Source: Fidelibacterota bacterium (GTDB taxonomy: Bacteria > Pseudomonadota > Alphaproteobacteria > Rhodospirillales > Rhodospirillaceae). Taken from it: DNA of 43,053 bases. The notes under the pieces were generated by a model. It saw only the letters and a program-made list of their open reading frames with translations, was not told the DNA's origin and ran no database searches. The translations under genes were made by a program, and so were the position numbers. The DNA is taken from the NCBI GenBank assembly GCA_947476895.1, contig CANJRX010000019.1, forward strand, positions 1 through 43,053. The letters are read 5' to 3'. Positions 24,690 through 31,753 of the stretch are shown here, in pieces (positions within the stretch are counted from its first letter, which is position 1; each line of letters opens with the position of its first letter).

Positions 24690-25027
24690 TGAACAATCTT
24701 CTCATATCCGAACGCATGATCTCGCGGCTGATCGTATTCTCACTGGTGTTTCCGGTGATCTACGTCGTTCTCTATTACAACGAGTTGGCGTTGTTCCGCT
24801 TTTACCCGCTGGTAGGCGAGCTGCATCTCAACATTCAGCCCACCACCTTTGGCCCCGCCATGACCTATTACGGCTGGCTGGTTATCGCAGCCATTGTGGG
24901 CGCTGTCGTGGCGTTTGCGGTGCCCCATCGCTGGGCTTTGCGGCTGTGGGCAGGGTGGTCGTGGCTGGTTCCTTTGGGCGCGACGCTGTTCACCTTCATC
25001 TACGAGACCAGGTGGCTTCTGCACTGA
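24689..25027 (+). CDS. Three-helix membrane protein, copy 1
   Basis: 112 residues. The GTG start at 24689 overlaps the stop of the four-helix gene by one base (TAGTG), so the two are made together. Three predicted helices: about 12-30, 55-75 and 85-105. A shared signature with the copy at 25673 is F-R-x-Y-P-x-x-G near residue 38 and G-P-x-M-x-x-x-G-W at about 54-63. It is small and lacks conserved histidines, so it is a likely structural partner of the four-helix protein. Function unknown. Confidence 0.7.
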   Translation: MNNLLISERMISRLIVFSLVFPVIYVVLYYNELALFRFYPLVGELHLNIQPTTFGPAMTYYGWLVIAAIVGAVVAFAVPHRWALRLWAGWSWLVPLGATLFTFIYETRWLLH

Positions 25028-25214
25028 TCTGCCGCGCACCTTAAACTCCTTTTTAAGCGTTGATTTTGTTGTATAAAAGGCGCGCTTGCTGGTTTTCGGG
25101 CCGGCTAATCCTCAGTTAATCCAATGGTAATTTGTCGCTTCACACACCCCGGCTTAGCTTGCAGTCGCTTCGGGTCTGCAACGGCTGGGGAAGCAGTTAA
25201 AGGGAGGGAGTTTA

Positions 25215-25673
25215 ATGATTGCATTCTGGGATTTGGTGCACGCCTTGTTAGCTATCGGGCTTCTTGGCGCGGTAACTCACCAGGGCTTGTCGGTCTGGCG
25301 TAAGCCGGCGCCGGCGCGTGCTTTTATCGACCGTTTCCGCGCGGTCAATGGTGGCGGTTACGCCAACGCGGTTTGCGTACTCTATGTGCTGACCTTCGCG
25401 CTCGGCTCGTTCATCTATCCGCAGTTCGTTCTGGACGTGAAAGGTTCGCTGATCGACTACGGCATGCGCAAGACCATTTTCTTGTTTCAGCTGAAAGAGC
25501 ATGTGGCCGTCACCGGTCTGTGCCTCTTGCCGGTGTACTGGCATTTCTGGCGCACCGTGCCGCTGACTGAAGATGTCGGCGTCCGCAAATATCTGACCAC
25601 GCTTCTGATGGTCGCCACCTGGTGGAACCTCGTCGTCGGTCACGTCCTCAATAACGTGAAGGGGCTTGTGTAA
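25215..25673 (+). CDS. Four-helix membrane protein with four conserved histidines, copy 2
   Basis: 152 residues, paralogue of the protein at 24216. His9 and His22 are 13 residues apart in helix 1 (LVHALLAIGLLGAVTHQ), His96 in QLKEHVAV and His143 in WWNLVVGHVLNN. Other shared stretches are YxNAVxxLYxLxFALG, LLPxYWxFW, RKYxTxLL and the G-L near the C-terminus. An extra His110 is unique to this copy. A strong GGGAGGGAG site precedes the ATG. The 187-base gap upstream may hold a second promoter. Confidence 0.75.
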   Translation: MIAFWDLVHALLAIGLLGAVTHQGLSVWRKPAPARAFIDRFRAVNGGGYANAVCVLYVLTFALGSFIYPQFVLDVKGSLIDYGMRKTIFLFQLKEHVAVTGLCLLPVYWHFWRTVPLTEDVGVRKYLTTLLMVATWWNLVVGHVLNNVKGLV

Positions 25674-26020
25674 TGTTAAACAGCACATTCTCACCGCGCG
25701 TGTTCTCGTTGGTTTTCGCCGTCGTTTACACCCTCGACATCACCTTTAACTGGCCGATGTTCCGCTACTATCCATTCCTGGGAAAATTTTCCTGGGGCGA
25801 TCTGGCGCTCGATCCCACTGTGCCCGGACCGCTCGGTCCTTCGATGCAGTGGTTCGGCTGGATGGGCTGGGCTTTCGTTGCGGCCCTGGTTACTGCTGCG
25901 ATTATTCCTAAGAAAATCGGCAATCGCATTCCGGGTGTCGTGTTCTACATCGTGCCGATCATCATCATGGCCGGCGCCTACATCCGCGAGAAGGAGTTCA
26001 TTCTTCCGGTTGGCGGCTAA
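25673..26020 (+). CDS. Three-helix membrane protein, copy 2
   Basis: 115 residues; the ATG overlaps the upstream stop in TAATG. Paralogue of the protein at 24689 with FRYYPFLGKF and LGPSMQWFGWMGWAF. Three predicted helices and a short charged C-terminus. The same two-gene order and one-base overlap as in copy 1 show that the whole unit was duplicated. The TonB siderophore receptor starts 64 bases downstream, which suggests a shared job in iron uptake. Confidence 0.7.
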   Translation: MLNSTFSPRVFSLVFAVVYTLDITFNWPMFRYYPFLGKFSWGDLALDPTVPGPLGPSMQWFGWMGWAFVAALVTAAIIPKKIGNRIPGVVFYIVPIIIMAGAYIREKEFILPVGG

Positions 26021-26084
26021 ACACGACCTTCGACCGAAGCTGACGCGGCTTCAAAATGCTTAAAAAGATATGGGAGTAGTAACT

Positions 26085-28280
26085 ATGTTTTCACATCGCT
26101 TTTCATCACAGTTGCTCGCCGGCACGGCTATTGCCCTGACGATGAGCACGCCTGCGTTCGCCGATGAGGCCGCGCAGAAAGATGAACAGGTTGCAGCCGC
26201 GCCGCGTCAGCTTGGTACGATTTCCGTCACCAGCGAAGGTATCACCACTGAAGACTTTAAAGTCGATCAGTCCAGCCTTGGGAAGTTCACTGAAAAATTG
26301 CGCGATACGCCGCAAACCATCGACACGGTTTCGGCGGAAGTGATCGAGCAACGCAACATCACCAGCATGCAAGACGCGTTCCGTAACGTGCCGGGCATCA
26401 CCATCGGCGCCAGCGAATTCAACTGGCAGGGCAACAATCCCAACATCCGCGGTTTCAATTCGCGCGGTGACATGTTCGTGGACGGCATGCGCGACTTCGG
26501 CATGTATTTCCGCGACCCCTTCAACTACGACCACATTGAAGTGCTGCAGGGCCCGGCCTCTATGGTTTTCGGTCGCGGTTCGACCGGCGGCGTCATCAAT
26601 TCCGTCTCTAAAGAAGCCAGCCTCGACAGCCGGATCTTCGGTTCGCTCAACTTCGGCACCGACGGCACCAAGCGTGTCGCCGCCGACATCAATGAAGCGA
26701 TGCCGGAACTGGGCGAGGGTGCAGCTGTGCGCCTCAACGCCATGGGTCATGACGGCTCAGTCGCCGGCCGCGACGGCGGAAAGCAGCAGCGTTGGGGCGT
26801 GGCCGGAAGCCTGGCTCTGGGCCTCGGCACGCCGACGCGCTTGGTCCTCGACTTTGTGCATCAGGCCAACAACGATGTGCCCGATTACGGCTTGCCGTGG
26901 TTCGGCACCCAAGTCGCCGACGTGCCGCGTAACAACTTCTACGGTTTCAGCAGCGACTATCAGCGCGCTAAAGCCGATATCGTCACCCTCAAGGCCGATC
27001 ACGACTACAACGACGACCTGAAGCTTCATGCCCAGGTGCGCTACGGCCACTATAGCCGTGAAAACCGCATCACTGAGCCGCAGATCACCGCGGCTGTGGG
27101 CACACCGGTTGCCGGCGTCACCGTGAACCGCAACGTGTTTACCGGCTTTGCAGAGGAAAGCTTTCTGCAGGCTCAGATGGATGCGCGCTATAACCTCGTG
27201 ACCGGACCGGTCACGCACGCCATCGTCGCCGGCATTGAAGGCGGTCGCGAACGTTCAAATCCGTGGCTTGGTTTTGCGCTGGGTGTTCCGGGCACGAACT
27301 TGCTGACGCCCGCGAAGAATGCATTCTTCTCGTCGACCAGCACGCCGCCGAATATCATTACCGATACGACCGCAAATACCTTTGGCATCTACGCGATCGA
27401 CACCATCAAGATCAACGAGATGTTCCAAGTCGTTGGCGGTATCCGCTATGACAACGTCGACATCAACTATGGCGGCACCCGCTACAATGCCACCACTGGC
27501 GCGTTCGTAAGTGCTGATCGCTTCCTCACCTCGGACAGCCAATTCAGCTATCGCGGTGGCTTGGTGTTTAAGCCGATGGAAGCCGGCACTGTCTATTTCA
27601 GCTACGGCAACTCGTTTAACCCGTCGTCTGAAAACCTGACGTTCGTGACCAGCGCCCGCGGCGCATTTCCGGTGCAGAACGTTTTCCTCGAGCCGGAAAA
27701 GAACACAAGCTACGAACTCGGCACGAAGTGGGAGTGGATGGACGGCAGGCTGGCCACTAATGCGGCGCTGTTCCGCACCACCAAGGACAACGCGCGCGTT
27801 CCCAACCCGGCTACCCCGGGCTTCAACGCTCTGGGCGGCACGCAGCGGGCTCAAGGTTTGGATGTCAGCGTGACTGGCCGCGTGACCGACGCTTGGCAGC
27901 TGATGGCGGGCTATGTGTACCTCGACGGCGAAGTTACCAAATCGCCAACCGGAGCTCCGGCTGTCGGCGCGCCGTCGCCTTACGCGCCGAAACATTCGTT
28001 CTCGTTCTGGACGTCTTACCAGATCACCGAGCAGGTCTTGATTGGCGGCGGCGGTCAGCGCGTGGGTCTGCGTTATGCCCAAAACACAGCGCCGATCCGC
28101 TTCGTGCCGGGCTATTGGACCTTTGACGCCATGGCCCAGTACAATCTCTCGGAACATCTGACGTTCAAGGTCAACCTGACCAACCTGACGGACAAGTACT
28201 ACTACGACGCGCTGCATCAGCAGCACGTTGTGCCGGGTGCAGGCCGTACGGCCATGTTCGCCGTCAACCTGAACTACTAG
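26085..28280 (+). CDS. TonB-dependent siderophore receptor
   Basis: 731 residues, outer membrane. Signal peptide FSHRFSSQLLAGTAIALTMSTPAFA. The plug domain shows LRDTPQTIDTVSAEVIEQRN and MQDAFRNVPGI, with INIRGFN-like NPNIRGFNSRGDMFVDG and the siderophore-receptor GPASMVFGRGSTGGVINSVSK. The barrel ends AMFAVNLNY. These match the ferric-siderophore (FhuE/Fiu-type) group. The ATG at 26085 has GGGAG at 26072; an ORF start at 26070 would precede the ribosome site. PiuC, the usual partner of Fiu-like receptors, follows. The exact ligand is unknown; a catecholate is a reasonable guess. Confidence 0.93.
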   Translation: MFSHRFSSQLLAGTAIALTMSTPAFADEAAQKDEQVAAAPRQLGTISVTSEGITTEDFKVDQSSLGKFTEKLRDTPQTIDTVSAEVIEQRNITSMQDAFRNVPGITIGASEFNWQGNNPNIRGFNSRGDMFVDGMRDFGMYFRDPFNYDHIEVLQGPASMVFGRGSTGGVINSVSKEASLDSRIFGSLNFGTDGTKRVAADINEAMPELGEGAAVRLNAMGHDGSVAGRDGGKQQRWGVAGSLALGLGTPTRLVLDFVHQANNDVPDYGLPWFGTQVADVPRNNFYGFSSDYQRAKADIVTLKADHDYNDDLKLHAQVRYGHYSRENRITEPQITAAVGTPVAGVTVNRNVFTGFAEESFLQAQMDARYNLVTGPVTHAIVAGIEGGRERSNPWLGFALGVPGTNLLTPAKNAFFSSTSTPPNIITDTTANTFGIYAIDTIKINEMFQVVGGIRYDNVDINYGGTRYNATTGAFVSADRFLTSDSQFSYRGGLVFKPMEAGTVYFSYGNSFNPSSENLTFVTSARGAFPVQNVFLEPEKNTSYELGTKWEWMDGRLATNAALFRTTKDNARVPNPATPGFNALGGTQRAQGLDVSVTGRVTDAWQLMAGYVYLDGEVTKSPTGAPAVGAPSPYAPKHSFSFWTSYQITEQVLIGGGGQRVGLRYAQNTAPIRFVPGYWTFDAMAQYNLSEHLTFKVNLTNLTDKYYYDALHQQHVVPGAGRTAMFAVNLNY

Positions 28281-28306
28281 ATTCTCGTCTAAAGTTGTGA
28301 CGTAAT

Positions 28307-28350
28307 CCCCTTCATCGCCCTGACCTTTTAGGGGGCTGGCGGTGAAGGGG
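28307..28350 (+). repeat. Hairpin in the leader of piuC, related to the one at 29149
   Basis: CCCCTTCATCGCC (28307-28319) pairs with GGCGGTGAAGGGG (28338-28350) through 13 positions including one G-U. The 3' arm contains AAGGGG, which is the likely ribosome binding site of piuC (start 28359), so the fold could hide it. The core CCCTTCATCGCCCT is repeated at 29150-29163. Confidence 0.65.
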
Positions 28351-28358
28351 AACTTCTT

Positions 28359-29039
28359 ATGCTGATCCATATTCCCAAAGTTTTGACGCTTGAGCAGGTG
28401 GCGCAGATCCGCGCCGAACTTGAGAAAGCCGATTGGGCCGACGGCCGTAATACCGCCGGCTACCTGGCGCAACGCGTCAAGGACAACAACCAAGTGCCCG
28501 ACGCCCACCCCGTGGGCCGCAAACTTGGCGACATGATCCTGACGATCCTGGAGAAGCATCCGACCTTCACGTCGGCAGCTTTGCCGCTGAAAGTGGTTCC
28601 ACCACTGTTTAATCGCTACACCGAAAAACAGAACTATGGCCGCCACGTCGACGGCGCCATCCGCCCGATTTTCGGAACACCGCACCGTGTGCGCACGGAT
28701 TTATCGGCCACGTTGTTTCTAACGGCACCCGAGGATTACGACGGCGGGGAGCTGGTGATTGAAGATACCTTCGGCCCGGGCCGCATCAAGCTGCCTGCCG
28801 GCGATATGGTGCTCTATCCCGGCACCAGCGTGCACCACGTTGAGCCGGTGACGCGCGGCACAAGACTGGCGTCGTTTTTTTGGATTCAAAGCATGGTGCG
28901 CGAGGATTCACAGCGCACGATGCTGTTCGACCTGGACAATGCGATCCAAGGGTTAGGACGCGACGTGCCCGACCATCCATCGGTCGTGAAATTGGCCGGG
29001 CTGTACCACAATCTCTTGCGGCAGTGGGCAGACGCGTAA
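28359..29039 (+). CDS. piuC: PiuC/YbiX-type 2-oxoglutarate/Fe(II) dioxygenase
   Basis: 226 residues. Iron ligands His96 and Asp98 in [11 protein letters not shown] and a distal His159/160 in [13 protein letters not shown], followed by Arg166 for 2-oxoglutarate. TDLSATLFL and [11 protein letters not shown] are typical of the PKHD-type hydroxylase family. The family regularly accompanies Fiu/PiuA siderophore receptors; its substrate is unsettled. The ATG at 28359 is preceded by a hairpin that may control translation. Last recognised gene of the iron cassette. Cytoplasmic. Confidence 0.92.
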   Translation: MLIHIPKVLTLEQVAQIRAELEKADWADGRNTAGYLAQRVKDNNQVPDAHPVGRKLGDMILTILEKHPTFTSAALPLKVVPPLFNRYTEKQNYGRHVDGAIRPIFGTPHRVRTDLSATLFLTAPEDYDGGELVIEDTFGPGRIKLPAGDMVLYPGTSVHHVEPVTRGTRLASFFWIQSMVREDSQRTMLFDLDNAIQGLGRDVPDHPSVVKLAGLYHNLLRQWADA

Positions 29040-29072
29040 CAGCGCCGTCAAACGTTCATCCAGAAATAATCT

Positions 29073-29083
29073 AATGATAATGA
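29073..29083 (+). promoter_or_regulatory. Second AATGATAATGA motif, after piuC
   Basis: It is an exact match to the 11-mer found at 22057-22067. It lies 34 bases after the piuC stop. The next 140 bases hold a 12-base inverted repeat but no convincing gene, so if it is a Fur site the regulated transcript is unknown; it may be a short RNA. Confidence 0.35.
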
Positions 29084-29148
29084 AAAGGTTGGGGCGGGGC
29101 GCGCTAGTGTCTCTGCAACAGGAAGCGCTTGCTTCGATTGCAGCAAAT

Positions 29149-29213
29149 TCCCTTCATCGCCCTCCCGGTCCTGATTCTCCCTCCACCCTTTATCTGGACC
29201 CGCGATGAAGGGA
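29149..29213. repeat. Inverted repeat downstream of piuC
   Basis: TCCCTTCATCGC (29149-29160) is the perfect reverse complement of 29202-29213. The loop is 41 bases. The 5' arm and next bases match the hairpin at 28307 (CCCTTCATCGCCCT). It lies between the stops of piuC and the minus-strand gene ending at 29222 and may act as a bidirectional terminator or be a REP-like element. Confidence 0.6.
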
Positions 29214-29221
29214 GCTAATCT

Positions 29222-30424
29222 TTATCTCTGGTCGAGTTTGAGTTCGATGCGGCGGTTGCGTGAACGCGCTTCCGCGCCGTTGCCCGGTTCAATGGGCTGG
29301 TACTCGCCAAAGCCCGCCGCCGCCAAACGCTCGGCCGGCACGCCCTGCGTGACGAGATATTTCACCACCGAAATCGCGCGCGCTGATGACAACTCCCAGT
29401 TCGATTTGAAAGCTGGCGTGGCGATGGGGACTGTGTCGGTGTGTCCATCGATGCGCATGATCCAATTCAGCTCGGGCGGGATGTCGCGTGAGATATCGAT
29501 CAGCGTGCGCGCGAGCTGGCCCAGTTGGCGTTGGCCATCTAGACCCAGGTCAGCAGAGCCCGAAGCGAATAGAACTTCCGACTGGAATACAAAGCGGTCG
29601 CCGACAACGGTGACGCCGGGGCGCGTGCCGAGGATGTCGCGCAGGCGTCCGAAGAATTCGGAACGGTAGCGCTGCAATTCCTGCACCTTGCTCGCCAGTG
29701 CACGGTTCATGCGCTTGCCGATATCAGAGATCTGCGCTTTTTGTTCAGCGGTCAGTTTGTCCGATGCATCAAGCGTGGCGGATAATTTTTGCAACTCGGC
29801 CTGCAGATCCTGCAACTGCTGGCTCATCAGCGCCGCCTGGGCCTGCGCGTCGCGCGACAAAGCGCGCTCTTTGGCGATCTCGCCGTCGCTGCCGGCAACT
29901 TTAGAGCCTAGGGCTTCGACTTGCTTTTCGAGGCTGGCCTTCAGCGCTTCCATGGCCTTGACGTTTTGTTGCAGCAGCGCGAGATCTTGAACCTGTTTGG
30001 CAATCAACTGACGGTCGCGTTCAGCCACCTGGGCTGCTCCGGTGATTGATTCTTTCAGCTTGGCGTTCTCGGCCGTAGTGGTTTGCAGCTTCGCGCTCAT
30101 CTCAGTGTTCTCGGCGCGCAGTTGACCCAGCACTTCCAATTGTTGATTGGCGACTTGCAGATCGCCGGACAGGCGTCCGATGGTCAGCTCCAAATCGGCG
30201 CGGGCCTGGCGTTCCAGGTTCAGCATGTCGCCCAACTGCGCGACCTGCTTGCCCAAAGTAGCGAGAGAGGCGTCGCGGTTCGACAATGCCTGGCCGAGAT
30301 AGAATTGGCCGACCACAAACACCAGCAGCACGAAGATGATGATGATCAGCAGCGTGGACAGCGCGTCCACCCAGCCGGGCCAGATGTCGACAGTGCGTCG
30401 CGTGCGGCGGGAAAATCCGGCCAT
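29222..30424 (-). CDS. MotB/OmpA-like peptidoglycan-binding protein
   Basis: 400 residues. A short basic cytoplasmic start, then one membrane helix (about 18-42) with an acidic residue at its entry (Asp20 in GWVDALSTLL), the position of the proton-binding Asp in MotB, ExbD and ZorB. A long coiled coil (about 50-255) follows. The C-terminal OmpA domain (about 280-400) has VLFASGSADLG, IDGHTDTVPI, NWELSSARAISVVKYL and RSRNRRIELKL for peptidoglycan binding. It starts nine bases after the MotA-like gene. It is not flagellar MotB: no flagellar genes are nearby and the coiled coil is far longer. Likely half of an ion-driven inner-membrane motor. Confidence 0.85.
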   Translation of the reverse strand: MAGFSRRTRRTVDIWPGWVDALSTLLIIIIFVLLVFVVGQFYLGQALSNRDASLATLGKQVAQLGDMLNLERQARADLELTIGRLSGDLQVANQQLEVLGQLRAENTEMSAKLQTTTAENAKLKESITGAAQVAERDRQLIAKQVQDLALLQQNVKAMEALKASLEKQVEALGSKVAGSDGEIAKERALSRDAQAQAALMSQQLQDLQAELQKLSATLDASDKLTAEQKAQISDIGKRMNRALASKVQELQRYRSEFFGRLRDILGTRPGVTVVGDRFVFQSEVLFASGSADLGLDGQRQLGQLARTLIDISRDIPPELNWIMRIDGHTDTVPIATPAFKSNWELSSARAISVVKYLVTQGVPAERLAAAGFGEYQPIEPGNGAEARSRNRRIELKLDQR

Positions 30425-30433
30425 GCGCTGGTT

Positions 30434-31660
30434 CTATTCGTCGTTGAGCGTGGTGCCGTCGCGGGTCGCAGCGACGGTCTTCGCCAGCAGTTTGATTTCG
30501 TTACGCAGCTCTCGCACGCTTTCAGAACGTCCGGTTTCCAGCGCCGTGGCAAGGCGCGTGAGGCCCGTATCGATATTGCGGATGTGCGTGCGGGTGGTCT
30601 CATCCATGCCGCCGCCAGACGGTGTGGGCGCGCTTAAGGCCGCGGCCACATCACTCATGCTACGGAGCAGGGGACCCAGATCGCGCTGCGTTTCAGCGAC
30701 GCGCAGCAGAACATGCTGCTGCGTTTTCATCTGGTCGGCGAACAGCGAGAGCTTGGCATTCAGCTCGGCGAGCTGATCGTTGCCGGAGCTGCGGGTCTGC
30801 TCGCCGCGCGCCATAATGTTCTGCAGTTCCTGCAAGCTCTCGGCGGTTTGCTCCAGCAGCGCTTCCGTATACGCCGACACACCTTGCTCGCCGTCGCCGG
30901 GACCTGTCCCGGAGGAAAGGCGCGTGAGGCCCGAAAGCCATTCTTCAAGTTCGTTATAGAAAGCGTTCTGCGCTTGTCCCGCTTGCAAGTCGAAGAAGCC
31001 GAGCACCAGCGATCCGCCCAGGCCGAAAAGCGATGAAGCGAAGGCGGTGCTCATGCTGCCGAGCGGTGCTTCCAAGCCTTGTTTAAGTGCGGTGAACATC
31101 ACGGCCAGATCGTCGCCGGTGACGGTCAGATTCTGAATAACGTTGGCAATCGAGCCGACGGTGCCCAGCAATCCCCAGAAGGTGCCGAGCAGTCCTAAGA
31201 AAATACATAAGCCGGTGAGATAGCGCGCGAGATCGCGGCTTTCTTCCAGACGCGCGCCAATGCCGTCGAGCAGCGTACGCATAACCGGCGCGCTGAGCGT
31301 GATGCGGCCGCTTGAGCCACGCGAACGCTTTTCTTCCAGCATGCGGGCCATCGGTGAAAGCAGGCGCAATTCTCCGCCGCTCGAAACCGTAGACGCTTCG
31401 CCGAAGGACGTGGCGGTGGTCTCGGCGTTGGGCTTGCCGGTTTGATTAAAGCTTTCCAACCACTGGGCTTCGGGACCCAGCATGATGACCTGGCGGATGT
31501 TGAACGCGATTCCGGCGATGATGATGCCGAAGATGAATCCGTTCAGCAGCGGATTGACCATGAAGATCGTCACAAGGCTCTGCGCGATGAATGCCAGGCC
31601 AACGCCGACAATCACCAGGAACACCACCATCCGCGTCAGATAAGTTTTGGTATCGGTCAT
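30434..31660 (-). CDS. MotA/ExbB/TolQ-family proton channel protein
   Basis: 408 residues. Two N-terminal helices (about 12-32 and 38-58), then a cytoplasmic loop, then two helices around LCIFLGLLGTFWGLLGTV (about 150-170) and GSMSTAFASSLFGLGGSLVLGF (about 205-230), the conserved MotA/TolQ/ExbB core. The last 170 residues are a soluble helical tail (LLEQTAESLQELQNIM...LRNEIKLLAKTV). Paired with the MotB-like gene nine bases downstream. The tail and the long coiled coil in the partner resemble ZorA/ZorB, but also other uncharacterised alphaproteobacterial motor pairs. The ATG at 31660 has AAAGGG upstream. Confidence 0.85.
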   Translation of the reverse strand: MTDTKTYLTRMVVFLVIVGVGLAFIAQSLVTIFMVNPLLNGFIFGIIIAGIAFNIRQVIMLGPEAQWLESFNQTGKPNAETTATSFGEASTVSSGGELRLLSPMARMLEEKRSRGSSGRITLSAPVMRTLLDGIGARLEESRDLARYLTGLCIFLGLLGTFWGLLGTVGSIANVIQNLTVTGDDLAVMFTALKQGLEAPLGSMSTAFASSLFGLGGSLVLGFFDLQAGQAQNAFYNELEEWLSGLTRLSSGTGPGDGEQGVSAYTEALLEQTAESLQELQNIMARGEQTRSSGNDQLAELNAKLSLFADQMKTQQHVLLRVAETQRDLGPLLRSMSDVAAALSAPTPSGGGMDETTRTHIRNIDTGLTRLATALETGRSESVRELRNEIKLLAKTVAATRDGTTLNDE

Positions 31661-31753
31661 AACACCCTTTTTAGCTGGGCCTTTTAAGCCCGCAAGTGTG
31701 GCAACCCTGTGGCGTTACCGGCGCGGTAACGTTGCGTCCACGGTGGGTGTGGA

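Noticed and set aside
27255-28685. A 476-residue minus-strand frame across the siderophore receptor and piuC.
   Set aside because: It spans two clearly coding plus-strand genes and has no recognisable domain.
29080-29208. A 42-codon plus-strand frame after piuC starting in the AATGATAATGA motif.
   Set aside because: No ribosome site precedes it, and it runs through the inverted repeat; coding support is lacking.
29222-31660. Zorya anti-phage system.
   Set aside because: Only MotA/MotB-like proteins with long tails are present; no ZorC/ZorD helicase or ZorE nuclease is nearby and the neighbours are housekeeping genes.
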